Position numbers and translations under genes: made by a program. The notes under the pieces are model-generated. The model searched no databases. It was given only the letters and a program-made list of their open reading frames with translations, and had not been told where the DNA came from. A stretch of DNA of 41,483 nucleotides from assembly GCF_019242285.1 (NCBI RefSeq), contig NZ_JAFAVV010000697.1:1-41483 (forward strand). Reading direction: 5' to 3'. Within the stretch, counting starts at the first letter, position 1. Each line of letters begins with the position of its first letter. This stretch comes from Bradyrhizobium sp. (GTDB lineage: Bacteria > Pseudomonadota > Alphaproteobacteria > Rhizobiales > Xanthobacteraceae). Positions 24,927-34,210 of the stretch are shown piece by piece.

Positions 24927-27434
24927 ATGCGCTTTGTGGTGCGTTTTTTTGGGTTCCTGTTCGCCGCCGGAACGATTGTGTTCCTGGTCGGAGTGGCCGC
25001 AACGGCAGGATTGATCTGGCATTTCTCCAAGGACTTGCCGGATTACTCCCAGCTTCAGGACTACGAGCCGCCGGTGATGACGCGCATCCATGCCGCCGAT
25101 GGTTCGCTACTGGCCGAGTATGCCAAGGAGCGGCGACTCTATCTGCCGATCCAGGCGGTGCCGAAGCTCGTGATCAACGCCTTCCTCGCCGCCGAGGACA
25201 AGAACTTCTACGAGCATGGCGGCATCGACTATTCCGGCATGGCGCGGGCCGCGCTGGTCTATGCGGAGAATTATGGTTCCAACCGCCGTCCGCAGGGCGC
25301 TTCCACCATCACCCAGCAGGTCGCGAAGAACTTTCTGCTGACCAACGAGGTATCGTTCACCCGCAAGATCAAGGAAGCCCTGCTCGCGATGCGGATCGAG
25401 CGGGCCTATTCGAAAGACAAGATCCTCGAGCTCTATCTCAACGAGATCTATCTCGGTCTCGGCGCTTACGGCATCGCGGCCGCGTCGCTGGTCTATTTCG
25501 ACAAATCGGTGAACGAGCTCACGGTGGCCGAGGCGGCCTATCTCGCGGCCCTGCCCAAGATGCCGGCGACCCTGCACCCCGTGCGCAACCACGACCGGGC
25601 GGTCGAGCGGCGCAACTACGTCGTCGATCGCCTGCTCGAGAATGGCTGGATCAAGCAGGCCGATGCCGACAAGGCCCGCAAGGATCCGCTGACCGTCACC
25701 AGCCACAACAACGGTGCGCACATCTTCGCCGGCGAATATTTCGCCGAGGAGGTGCGCCGCGACATCTTCGAGCGCTATGGCGAGAAGAAGCTCTATGAAG
25801 GCGGTCTCTCGGTGCGCGCTACGCTCGATCCGAAGGTGCAGGTGATGGCGCGCAAGGCGATGGTGGCCGGCCTCGTGAAATACGATGAGGAGCAGGGCTA
25901 TCGCGGAGCGATCAGCAAGCTCGATCTCTCGGGCGGCGATTGGGGCGTGAAGCTCGCCGATATCAAGTCGTTGTCGGACGTCTCGCCATGGCGGCTGGCG
26001 GTAGTGCTGGAGACGAGCGAACAGTCCGCGCGGATCGGCTTTCAGCCGAGCCGCGAGTTTGGTGGGGCGGTCAGCAAGGAGCGCGAGACCGGCTTGATCA
26101 CGCTCGACGGCGTGAGGTGGGCGCGGTCTGCCTCCGGTGCGCTCCGCGGCAAGACGCCGAGCGCGCTCACCCAGGTGCTTTCGCCCGGCGACGTGATCTA
26201 TGTCGATCCGCTGTTCAAGGATGGCAATCCGGTCGAAGGCCAATATCGCCTGGAGCAACTCCCGGAGGTTTCCGGCGCAATGGTCGCCATGGACCCCTGG
26301 ACCGGCCGCGTGCTCGCGATGGTCGGCGGCTTTTCTTTCGATCAGAGCCAGTTCAACCGTGCGACCCAGGCCTACCGGCAGCCTGGCTCGTCTTTCAAGC
26401 CGATCGTCTATTCGGCTGCGCTCGACAACGGCTATACGCCGTCGACCCAGGTGGTCGACGCGCCGATCGAGATCGACCAGGGGCAGGGAGGTGGCGTCTG
26501 GCGGCCGGAGAATTTCTCGAACGGCAAGTATCAGGGGCCGACGACGCTGCGCAACGCGCTGAAGCTCTCACTGAACACGGTGACGGTGCGGTTGGCGCAG
26601 GACATCGGCATGCCGTTGATTTCCGAATACGCGCGGCGTTTCGGAGTCTATGACGAATTGCCGAACTACCTATCCTACGCGCTTGGCGCCGGCGAGTCCA
26701 CCGTGATGCGGATGGTGACGGCCTATTCGATGATCGCCAATGGCGGCCGGCGGGTGAAGCCGACGCTGATCGACCGCATCCAGGATCGCTACGGCCACAC
26801 CATCTTCAAGCATGATGCGCGTGAATGCCGCGGCTGCGACGCGCCCGCCGGCTGGAAGAGCCAACCCGAGCCACAGCTCGTCGACCGCCGCGAGCAGGTG
26901 CTCGACACCATGACCGCCTACCAGATCACCTCGATGCTGGAGGGCGTGGTGCAGCATGGCACGGCCATGGTGGTCCGCGAGGTCGGCAAGCCGATCGCCG
27001 GCAAGACCGGCACCACCAACGAGGCCAAGGACGCCTGGTTTATCGGCTTCTCGCCCGATCTCGTGGTCGGCATCTATATGGGCTACGACAAGCCGCGGCC
27101 GCTCGGGCGCGGCAATGCGGCGACCGGCGGCCATCTCGCCGCGCCGATCGCGCGCGACTTCCTCAAGCTTGCGCTCGCCGACAAGCCGCCGACGCCCTTC
27201 AAGATCCCGGCCGGCATCAAGCTGGTCCGGGTCGATTCCAAGTCCGGCATGCGCGCCGGTCTTGGCGATAGCGGCAACGTGATCCTGGAAGCCTTCAAGC
27301 CGGGCACGGCGCCGCCGGATAACTATTCCGTTATCGGCGTGGCCGATGCCGATGGCCGCGGCATCATGCCGCCGGGAGGCGAGGTGCCGGGCGCGGGCAA
27401 TATCATGCGGCCGGGCACGGGCGGCCTTTACTAG
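24927..27434 (+). CDS. mrcA: Penicillin-binding protein 1A, tandem copy 1
   Basis: 835 aa class A PBP, polymerising and cross-linking peptidoglycan at the inner membrane. Short cytoplasmic start, TM about 8-30, GT51 glycosyltransferase about 55-230 with catalytic Glu90 (AAEDKNFYEHGG) and RRPQGASTITQQVAKNF, then transpeptidase with Ser488 in SSFK, SLN (548-550) and KTG (693-695, GKTGTTNEAKDAW). A linker domain (about 240-420) matches PBP1A rather than PBP1B/1C. A CRGC motif (HDARECRGCDAPAGW) lies between SLN and KTG. The Gly/Pro-rich C-terminus ends RPGTGGLY. The next gene is a near-copy 76 nt downstream. Confidence 0.95.
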   Translation: MRFVVRFFGFLFAAGTIVFLVGVAATAGLIWHFSKDLPDYSQLQDYEPPVMTRIHAADGSLLAEYAKERRLYLPIQAVPKLVINAFLAAEDKNFYEHGGIDYSGMARAALVYAENYGSNRRPQGASTITQQVAKNFLLTNEVSFTRKIKEALLAMRIERAYSKDKILELYLNEIYLGLGAYGIAAASLVYFDKSVNELTVAEAAYLAALPKMPATLHPVRNHDRAVERRNYVVDRLLENGWIKQADADKARKDPLTVTSHNNGAHIFAGEYFAEEVRRDIFERYGEKKLYEGGLSVRATLDPKVQVMARKAMVAGLVKYDEEQGYRGAISKLDLSGGDWGVKLADIKSLSDVSPWRLAVVLETSEQSARIGFQPSREFGGAVSKERETGLITLDGVRWARSASGALRGKTPSALTQVLSPGDVIYVDPLFKDGNPVEGQYRLEQLPEVSGAMVAMDPWTGRVLAMVGGFSFDQSQFNRATQAYRQPGSSFKPIVYSAALDNGYTPSTQVVDAPIEIDQGQGGGVWRPENFSNGKYQGPTTLRNALKLSLNTVTVRLAQDIGMPLISEYARRFGVYDELPNYLSYALGAGESTVMRMVTAYSMIANGGRRVKPTLIDRIQDRYGHTIFKHDARECRGCDAPAGWKSQPEPQLVDRREQVLDTMTAYQITSMLEGVVQHGTAMVVREVGKPIAGKTGTTNEAKDAWFIGFSPDLVVGIYMGYDKPRPLGRGNAATGGHLAAPIARDFLKLALADKPPTPFKIPAGIKLVRVDSKSGMRAGLGDSGNVILEAFKPGTAPPDNYSVIGVADADGRGIMPPGGEVPGAGNIMRPGTGGLY

Positions 27435-27510
27435 GCCTCCTTCTTCGAGAACATCAGGTCATGTCAGGAAGAAGCGCCGCGCGAGCGGCGCCAGGAATGG
27501 AAGTTTGCCG

Positions 27511-30000
27511 ATGCGCCTGGTAGCGCGATTTTTGGGGTTCCTCTTCACCATCGGAACTGTCTTGTTTCTCGCCGGCGTGGCGACTGCCGCCGCAATGATC
27601 TGGCATTTCTCCAAGGACTTGCCGGATTACTCGCAGCTTCAGGACTACGAGCCGCCGGTGATGACGCGCATCCATGCTGGCGATGGCTCGCTGCTCGGCG
27701 AGTATGCCAAGGAGCGGCGGCTCTATCTGCCGATCCAGGCGGTGCCAAAGCTCGTGATCAACGCCTTCCTCGCCGCCGAGGACAAGAATTTCTATCAGCA
27801 CGGTGGCATCGACTATTCCGGCATGGCGCGTGCCGGGCTGCTCTATATCCAGAATTTCGGCTCCAACCGGCGCCCGCAGGGCGCTTCCACCATCACCCAG
27901 CAGGTCGCGAAGAACTTCTTCTTCACGAACGAGGTCTCCTTCAACCGCAAGATCAAGGAAGCCCTGCTCGCGATGCGGCTCGAGCGGACCTATTCCAAGG
28001 ACAAGATCCTCGAGCTCTATCTCAACGAGATCTATCTCGGACAGGGCGCCTACGGCATTGCCGCCGCCTCGCTGGTCTATTTCGACAAATCGGTGAACGA
28101 GCTCACGGTGGCCGAGGCGGCCTATCTTGCGGCGCTGCCCAAGATGCCGGGGACGTTGAATCCCGTGCGCAACCATGATCGCGCCGTCGAGCGCCGCAAC
28201 TACGTCGTCGACCGCCTGCTCGAGAATGGCTGGATCAAGCAGGCCGACGCCGACAAGGCCCGCAAGGATCCGCTGACCGTCACCAGTCATGACAATGGTG
28301 CGCACACCTTCGCCGGCGAATATTTCGCCGAGGAGGTGCGCCGCGACATTTTCGAGCGTTATGGCGAGAAGAAACTCTATGAAGGCGGCCTCTCGGTACG
28401 CGCTACGCTCGATCCGAAGATCCAGGTGATGGCCCGCAAGACCATGGTGGCTGGCCTCGTGAAATATGACGAGGAGCAGGGCTATCGCGGAGCGATCAGC
28501 AAGCTCGATCTCTCGGGCGGCGACTGGGGCGTGAAGCTCGCCGACGTCAAGTCGCTGTCGGACGTCTCGCCATGGCGGATGGCAGTCGTGCTCGAATCGA
28601 GCGACCAGTCGGCGAGGATCGGCTTTCAGCCCGGGCGTCAATTCGGGGGCGCGGTGAGCAAGGGGCGCGAGACCGGCCTGATCACGCTGGATGGCGTCAA
28701 ATGGGCGAGACCCGCTGGCCGCGGCAAGGCGCCCACCGCGGTGTCGCAGGTGCTTTCGCCCGGCGACGTGATCTACGCCGATCCGCTGTTCAAGGACGGG
28801 AAGCCGGTCGAGGGCCAGTACCGCCTCGAGCAACTCCCGGAGGTTTCCGGGGCGATGGTGGCGATGGAGCCGCAGACCGGCCGCGTGCTGGCGATGGTCG
28901 GAGGCTTCTCCTTCGACCAGAGCCAGTTCAATCGCGCGACCCAGGCCTACCGGCAGCCCGGCTCGACCTTCAAGCCGATCGTCTATTCGACGGCGCTCGA
29001 CAACGGCTATACGCCGGCGTCGATCATGGTCGACGGTCCGATCGAGATCGACCAGGGACAAGGCAATGTGTGGCGGCCGGAAAACTTCTCCAACGGCAAG
29101 TATCAGGGGCCGACGACCCTGCGCAACGCGCTGAAGCACTCGCTCAACACGGTTTCGGTGCGGCTCGCCCAGGACATCGGCATGCCCCTGATCTCGGAAT
29201 ACGCGAGGCGCTTCGGCATCTATGATGAATTGCCGAACTATCTGTCCTACGCGTTGGGCACCGGCGAAACCACGGTGATGCGGATGGTGACGGCCTATTC
29301 GATGATCGCCAATGGCGGCCGGCGGGTGAAGCCGACTCTGATCGACCGCATCCAGGACCGCTATGGCCACACCATTTTCAGGCACGACAGCCGCGAATGC
29401 CGCGGCTGCGATGCGTCCGACGGCTGGAAGAACCAGACGGAGCCGCAGCTCGTCGACCGCCGCGAGCAGGTGCTGGACGTCCTTACCGCCTATCAGATCA
29501 CCTCGATGATGGAGGACGTGGTGCAGCACGGCACCGCCATCGTGGTGAGAGAAGTGGGCAAGCCGATCGCCGGCAAGACCGGCACCACCAATGAAGCCAA
29601 GGATGTCTGGTTCGTCGGCTTCTCGCCTAATCTCGTGGTCGGCATCTACATGGGCTACGACAAGCCGCGCTCGCTCGGCCGCGGCAATGAAGCGACCGGC
29701 GGCCGCCTGTCCGGAACCATCGCGCGGGACTTCTTCAAGCTCGCGCTTGCCGACAAGCCGCCGACGCCGTTTCAGATTCCCGCCGGCATCAAGCTCGTTC
29801 TCGTCGACTCCAAGACCGGCATGCGCGCGAGCCCCGGCGACCCCGGCGCGATTCGGGAAGCCTTCAAGCCCGGTACGGCGCCGCCGGACAACTACTCCAA
29901 CATCGGCGTCGCCGACGCCGACGGGCGCGGCATGATGCCGCCGGGCGACGTGCCGGATTCCGGCACGATCATGCGGCCCGGGACGGGTGGGCTGTACTGA
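27511..30000 (+). CDS. Penicillin-binding protein 1A, tandem copy 2
   Basis: 829 aa, same architecture as copy 1: TM about 8-30, Glu90 in AAEDKNFYQHGG, Ser485 in STFK, SLN (544-546), KTG (689-691), CRGC motif and identical RPGTGGLY ending. All catalytic residues are kept, so it should be active. The track ORF begins at 27346 inside copy 1; the ATG at 27511 matches the copy 1 start (MRLVARFLGFLF versus MRFVVRFFGFLF). It differs mainly at the signal-anchor, a 6-residue gap around RGKAPTAVSQ, and the C-terminal tail (FQIPAGIKLVLVDSKTGMRASPGDPG). The DNA upstream of both ATGs also matches (GCGAGCGGCGC-AGGAA-GGA), so the duplication included the ribosome-binding region. Confidence 0.94.
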   Translation: MRLVARFLGFLFTIGTVLFLAGVATAAAMIWHFSKDLPDYSQLQDYEPPVMTRIHAGDGSLLGEYAKERRLYLPIQAVPKLVINAFLAAEDKNFYQHGGIDYSGMARAGLLYIQNFGSNRRPQGASTITQQVAKNFFFTNEVSFNRKIKEALLAMRLERTYSKDKILELYLNEIYLGQGAYGIAAASLVYFDKSVNELTVAEAAYLAALPKMPGTLNPVRNHDRAVERRNYVVDRLLENGWIKQADADKARKDPLTVTSHDNGAHTFAGEYFAEEVRRDIFERYGEKKLYEGGLSVRATLDPKIQVMARKTMVAGLVKYDEEQGYRGAISKLDLSGGDWGVKLADVKSLSDVSPWRMAVVLESSDQSARIGFQPGRQFGGAVSKGRETGLITLDGVKWARPAGRGKAPTAVSQVLSPGDVIYADPLFKDGKPVEGQYRLEQLPEVSGAMVAMEPQTGRVLAMVGGFSFDQSQFNRATQAYRQPGSTFKPIVYSTALDNGYTPASIMVDGPIEIDQGQGNVWRPENFSNGKYQGPTTLRNALKHSLNTVSVRLAQDIGMPLISEYARRFGIYDELPNYLSYALGTGETTVMRMVTAYSMIANGGRRVKPTLIDRIQDRYGHTIFRHDSRECRGCDASDGWKNQTEPQLVDRREQVLDVLTAYQITSMMEDVVQHGTAIVVREVGKPIAGKTGTTNEAKDVWFVGFSPNLVVGIYMGYDKPRSLGRGNEATGGRLSGTIARDFFKLALADKPPTPFQIPAGIKLVLVDSKTGMRASPGDPGAIREAFKPGTAPPDNYSNIGVADADGRGMMPPGDVPDSGTIMRPGTGGLY

Positions 30001-30098
30001 GTTTCGGCGGATGAGACGATTGCGCTTTGCGCCCGGCACCGCTACATCCACCAATCAGATCAGGCGGGTTTGCGGCTCGCCAGCACCCGAGAACAGCC

Positions 30099-31230
30099 AT
30101 GCGCGACGAGATCAAACGCCTCGTAGAAGAGATCAAGCAGTCGGTCGGGCTGCTGAGGAGGCATCTTTGACGTCGAGAAATCGACGGCGCGGCTGGCTGA
30201 GCTGAACAAGCTCGCCGAGGACCCCAATCTCTGGAACGATCCGCAGAAGGCGCAGCGGCTGATGCAGGAGCGCACCTCGCTGGAGGACGCGCTGTCTGGC
30301 ATCGGCAAGGTCGAGCGCGAGCTTGACGACAATGTCGAAATGATCGAGCTCGGCGAAGCCGAGAGCGATCAGGGCGTCATCGAGGAGGCCGAGCAGGCGC
30401 TCAGGAGCCTGAAGAAGGACGTCGCGCGCCGCGAGCTGGAGGCATTGCTGTCCGGCGAGGCCGACAAGTTCGATTCCTATCTCGAAGTGCATGCTGGCGC
30501 GGGCGGCACCGAAAGCCAGGACTGGGCCGAGATGCTGCTGCGCATGTACACACGCTGGGCCGAGAATCACGGCTTCAAGATCGAATATCTCGAGGAGTCG
30601 CAGGGCGAGGAGGCGGGCATCAAGTCGGCCACCATCCAGATCTCGGGCCACAATGCCTATGGCTGGCTGAAGACCGAGGCCGGCGTGCACCGCCTGGTGC
30701 GGATATCGCCGTTCGATTCCAACGCGCGCCGTCACACCTCGTTCTCCAGCGTGCAGGTGTTTCCCGTCATCGACGACAGCATCAAGATCGACATCAAGGA
30801 ATCGGACGTGCGCACCGACACGATGCGGTCGGGCGGTGCCGGCGGTCAGCACGTCAACAAGACCGAATCGGCGGTGCGGCTGACGCATATCCCGACGGGT
30901 ATCGCGGTGGTCTGCCAGGCCGGCCGCTCCCAGCACAAGAATCGCGCGCAAGCCTGGGACATGCTGCGGGCGCGGCTTTACGAGGTCGAACTGAAGAAGC
31001 GCGAGGAAAAGGCCGCCGCCGAGCAGGCGGCCAAGACCGATATCGGCTGGGGTCACCAGATTCGTTCCTATGTGCTGCAGCCCTATCAGATGGTGAAGGA
31101 CCTGCGCACGGGCGTGCAGACCTCGGACACCTCGGGCGTGCTCGATGGCGACCTCGACGAGTTCATGGCCGCGACCCTGGCGCAACGCGCCTTTGGCACC
31201 GAGCCGGGCACGGTCGAGGATGTCGATTGA
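30099..31230 (+). CDS. prfB: Peptide chain release factor 2, with programmed +1 frameshift
   Basis: Release factor recognising UGA/UAA; 376 aa after frameshifting. The first frame starts at ATG 30099 and encodes 23 residues ([23 protein letters not shown]) ending at an in-frame TGA (30168-30170). The shift site is AGGAGG CAT CTT TGA C: an internal Shine-Dalgarno 3 nt before CTT, the same layout as E. coli prfB (AGGGGG TAT CTT TGA C). Slipping +1 on CTT reads GAC GTC GAG ([13 protein letters not shown]) and continues to 31230. The track shows only 30262-31230, which lacks the N-terminal helices. The peptidyl-hydrolysis motif is [17 protein letters not shown], and the UGA-recognition segment region is intact. 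Low RF2 favours the frameshift, so the gene is autoregulated. Confidence 0.96.
30156..30171 (+). promoter_or_regulatory. prfB +1 recoding site
   Basis: AGGAGGCATCTTTGAC: internal Shine-Dalgarno (AGGAGG), 3-nt spacer CAT, slippery CTT, in-frame stop TGA and following C, all matching the classical autoregulatory frameshift signal of prfB. Confidence 0.95.
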
Positions 31231-32102
31231 TGGCACGGGTTGCCTTCATCGGCCTCGGGCGGATGGGTCATGGGATGGCCGGCCGCTATCTCGATGCGGG
31301 TTTCACGCTCTCGATCTGGAACCGGAGCAAGGCCAAGGCGGAGGATTTGATCGCGCGCGGCGCGCGCTGGTCGACCTCGCCCGAGGATGCCGCAATCGAT
31401 GCCGACGCGGTCGTGACCATGGTGGCCGACGACGAGGCCTCGCGCGCGGTCTGGCTTGGCGCGAACGGCGCGGCGGCGACCATGAAGGCCGGAACGCTCG
31501 CGATCGAATGCTCGACCGTCTCATATGATCATGCGCTGCATCTGTCCCGCGAATTGCAATCCCGCAGCCTGATCTATCTCGATTGCCCGGTGACCGGATT
31601 GCCCGAGGCCGCAGCGCAGGGCAAGCTCAACCTGCTGGTCGGCGCCAACGCCGCCGATCTCGAAATGGCCCGGCCGTTGCTTGATCCGCTGGCGACGACC
31701 GTCCGGCACTTCGGCGAGGTCGGCGCCGGTACAGTCTACAAGCTGATCAACAACCTGATGGGCGCGATCCAGATCGCCGGCCTTGCCGAAGGGCTGGCAA
31801 TGGCGGAGCGGGCCGGCCTCGACATGAAGCTGGTGCTCGAGGCGGTCGAGCTGGGCGTCACCGCGAGCCCACAGGTGCTTCGCCACGCCAGGCGCATGGT
31901 CGCACACGATTTCGCCGGCGCGACCTTCACCGCCGCGCTCCGGCACAAGGATGCTGCCTATGCCGTGGCGCTGGCGGAGTGGCTGCTGCACGAGGCGCCG
32001 CTCATGGGGCGCGCGGCGGTCGCCTCCTACGACCGTGCCAAGGCCGTCGCGCCCGATGACGACGAGGCCAGGATGATCGAGCTGGTGTCGCGGCCGGCGT
32101 GA
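31230..32102 (+). CDS. NAD(P)-dependent dehydrogenase, 3-hydroxyisobutyrate dehydrogenase family
   Basis: 290 aa beta-hydroxyacid dehydrogenase. N-terminal Rossmann motif VAFIGLGRMGHGMAGRYL, then WNRSKAKAEDLIARGA. The substrate motif DCPVTGLPEAAAQGKLNLLVG matches the family's DAPVSGG-type segment, and the catalytic lysine is in GTVYKLINNLMGA. The ATG at 31230 overlaps the prfB stop (TGATG), so the gene is translationally coupled to prfB; the track's TTG at 31227 is less likely. Family members act on 3-hydroxyisobutyrate, tartronate semialdehyde or succinic semialdehyde; the VTG in place of VSGG argues against a confident choice. The pairing with prfB has no obvious functional logic. Confidence 0.9.
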   Translation: MARVAFIGLGRMGHGMAGRYLDAGFTLSIWNRSKAKAEDLIARGARWSTSPEDAAIDADAVVTMVADDEASRAVWLGANGAAATMKAGTLAIECSTVSYDHALHLSRELQSRSLIYLDCPVTGLPEAAAQGKLNLLVGANAADLEMARPLLDPLATTVRHFGEVGAGTVYKLINNLMGAIQIAGLAEGLAMAERAGLDMKLVLEAVELGVTASPQVLRHARRMVAHDFAGATFTAALRHKDAAYAVALAEWLLHEAPLMGRAAVASYDRAKAVAPDDDEARMIELVSRPA

Positions 32103-32162
32103 GCGAGGCGCGCTTCTCCAACGAATCATCCTGCCAACATCTCACCGATACTGACAACGCCG

Positions 32163-32177
32163 TTTCGCTTTGCGGAA
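32163..32177. promoter_or_regulatory. Imperfect palindrome upstream of the ABC binding-protein gene
   Basis: TTTCGC-TTT-GCGGAA, 86 nt upstream of the binding-protein ATG, is a one-mismatch dyad of TTCCGC/GCGGAA half-sites. IclR-type regulators use similar sites in proteobacteria. Assignment is tentative. Confidence 0.35.
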
Positions 32178-32262
32178 TAAGCATGCCAATCGCGCGCTTG
32201 CCAGCCTCCGAACGACTTGCGACACTCGCCGCAAAATCAAGCTTGGTCGGGAGAGGGAAACG

Positions 32263-33492
32263 ATGTCCGCGCGTCTCAGGAAACTCTTTGTCACGGCGGC
32301 GGTGGCCGCAGTCACCGCGACGGCGGCCAATGCCCAGAAGAAATACGATCCGGGCGCGAGCGATGCCGAGATCAAGGTCGGCAACATCATGCCCTATAGC
32401 GGCCCCGCCTCGTCCTATGGCGTGATCGGCAAGGCGGAGGCCGCCTATGTCAACATGATCAACGAGCAGGGCGGCATCAACGGCCGCAAGATCAACTTCA
32501 TCTCCTACGACGATGCCTATAGCCCGCCGAAAGCCATCGAGCAGGCGCGCAAGCTGGTCGAGAGCGACGAGGTGCTGTTCATCTTCCAGTCGCTCGGCAC
32601 GCCTTCCAACTCGGCGATCATGAAGTACATGAACGCCAAGAAGGTGCCGCAGTTGTTCGTCGCCTCCGGCGGCACCAAATTCGGCGATCCCAAGAACTTT
32701 CCCTGGACCATGGGTTTTCAGCCCAACTACCAGAGCGAGGGGCGCATCTACGCCAAATACATCCTGGAGCACTTTCCGGACGGCAAGATCGCCGTGTTCT
32801 GGCAGAACGACGATGCCGGCAAGGACCAGTTCAAGGGTCTCAAGGACGGACTCGGCGACAAGGTCGGCATGATCATCGCCGAAAAGTCCTACGAGGTGAG
32901 CGATCCCTCGATCGATTCGCAGATCGTCGCGCTGCATGATTCCGGCGCCGACATCTTCTTTTCCTGGGCGGCGCCGAAGGGCTCGGCGCAGGCGATCCGC
33001 AAGGTCGGCGAGCTCGGCTGGAAGCCGAAATTCTTCCTCGCCAACACCGCCACCACCATTGCCTCGGTCCTGAAGCCGGCCGGCCTCGAATATTCGAAGG
33101 GGATCATCTCGACCGCCTACATCAAGGATCCGACCGATCCGGTGTGGAAGGACGATGCGGGCATGAAGAAATGGCTCGGGTTCATGGACAAGTACTATCC
33201 CGACGGCGACAAGGCCAACGCCAACAACGCCTATGCCTATGTGCAGTCCCAGGCGCTGATCCAGGTCCTGAAGCAGTGCGGCGACGATCTCACGCGCGAG
33301 AACGTGATGAAGCAGGCCGCCAATCTGCACGACTTCGCTTCCGACATGCTGCTGCCGGGAATCACCGTCAACACCTCGGCGGACGACTACTTTCCGATCG
33401 AGCAGATGCAGCTGATGCGCTTCAACGGCGAATCCTGGGAGCTGTTCGGTCCGATCATCAGTGGCGAAGTCGGACACGACGCCGGCCACTGA
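32263..33492 (+). CDS. ABC transporter substrate-binding protein, branched-chain amino-acid type
   Basis: 409 aa periplasmic binding protein (Peripla_BP_6, LivK-like). Signal peptide MSARLRKLFVTAAVAAVTATAANAQ. Then EIKVGNIMPYSGPASSYGVIGKAEAAYVNMINEQGGINGRKINFISYDDAYSPPKAIEQARKLVESDEVLF, the classical first lobe, and GSAQAIRKVGELGWKPKFFLA in the second. The ATG at 32263 has GGGAGAGGGA just upstream; the track's earlier start is a non-coding extension. No permease or ATPase gene is nearby: the flanking genes are a dehydrogenase and upp. It therefore relies on a transporter encoded elsewhere. Bradyrhizobium-type genomes carry many such orphan receptors; ligands are often aromatic or branched-chain acids, not determinable here. 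Confidence 0.92.
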   Translation: MSARLRKLFVTAAVAAVTATAANAQKKYDPGASDAEIKVGNIMPYSGPASSYGVIGKAEAAYVNMINEQGGINGRKINFISYDDAYSPPKAIEQARKLVESDEVLFIFQSLGTPSNSAIMKYMNAKKVPQLFVASGGTKFGDPKNFPWTMGFQPNYQSEGRIYAKYILEHFPDGKIAVFWQNDDAGKDQFKGLKDGLGDKVGMIIAEKSYEVSDPSIDSQIVALHDSGADIFFSWAAPKGSAQAIRKVGELGWKPKFFLANTATTIASVLKPAGLEYSKGIISTAYIKDPTDPVWKDDAGMKKWLGFMDKYYPDGDKANANNAYAYVQSQALIQVLKQCGDDLTRENVMKQAANLHDFASDMLLPGITVNTSADDYFPIEQMQLMRFNGESWELFGPIISGEVGHDAGH

Positions 33493-33507
33493 GCCGAAGC
33501 GGGGCGG

Positions 33508-34143
33508 CTACTTCGTGCCATACATGCGGTCCCCGGCATCGCCCAGGCCCGGGATGATATAGCCGTGATCGTTCAGCCGCTCATCCACCGCGGCGGTCCA
33601 GATCGGGATATCGGCGTGCTCGGCCTGGAATTGCGCGATCCCTTCGGGAGCGGCGAGCAGGCAGACGAAGCGGATGTCGCGGGCGCCGCGTGCTTTCAGC
33701 AGTGACGCCGCCGCGCAGGCGGAATTTCCGGTCGCCAGCATCGGGTCCATCAGGATCGCCGTGCGGTCGGACAGGTCCTGCGGCGCCTTGAAGAAATATT
33801 CGACCGCCTGCAACGTCTCGGGATCGCGATAGAGGCCAATATGGGTGACGCGGGCGGCCGGGACCAGCGCGAGCATGCCATCGAGGAAACCGACGCCGGC
33901 GCGCAGGATCGGGGCGAAGGTCAGCTTCTTGCCGGCGATCTTGGGTGATTTCATCGGCGTCAGCGGCGTCTCGATGTCGACCAGCTCGAGCGGCAAGTCG
34001 CGGGTCACCTCGTAGCACAAGAGCATCCCGATCTCGTTCAGGAGCTCCCTGAAGCCCTTGGTCGAACGGTCGCGCTCGCGCATCAAGGAGAGCTTGTGCT
34101 GGACCAGCGGGTGATCGACGACATGGAGATTGGTGGAGGTCAT
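33508..34143 (-). CDS. upp: Uracil phosphoribosyltransferase
   Basis: 211 aa, normal length. It converts uracil and PRPP to UMP in pyrimidine salvage (cytoplasm). Motifs: N-terminal [61 protein letters not shown], the PRPP loop [17 protein letters not shown], and the C-terminal uracil-binding [13 protein letters not shown]. Start ATG at 34143-34141. It converges with the ABC binding-protein gene (16 bp between stops) and lies 67 nt upstream-to-downstream from the M23 gene on the same strand, so it may be co-transcribed with it. Confidence 0.97.
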   Translation of the reverse strand: MTSTNLHVVDHPLVQHKLSLMRERDRSTKGFRELLNEIGMLLCYEVTRDLPLELVDIETPLTPMKSPKIAGKKLTFAPILRAGVGFLDGMLALVPAARVTHIGLYRDPETLQAVEYFFKAPQDLSDRTAILMDPMLATGNSACAAASLLKARGARDIRFVCLLAAPEGIAQFQAEHADIPIWTAAVDERLNDHGYIIPGLGDAGDRMYGTK

Positions 34144-34210
34144 GCGCCGGCTTTATCGGCTTTTGCGGGCTTGCACCACCGCCCCATGCAGCACGCATGC
34201 CAGCCTCGGA

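Noticed and set aside
27346-27510. 55-residue N-terminal extension of PBP1A copy 2 in the ORF track
   Set aside because: It overlaps the 3' end of copy 1 in another frame, and copy 2 aligns with copy 1 from the ATG at 27511.
27454-30054. 866-aa minus-strand ORF
   Set aside because: Antisense of PBP1A copy 2; a matching shadow occurs opposite copy 1, as expected for a duplicated gene.
30168-30170. Early in-frame stop in prfB as evidence for a pseudogene
   Set aside because: It is the conserved programmed frameshift stop, with internal Shine-Dalgarno and slippery CTT.
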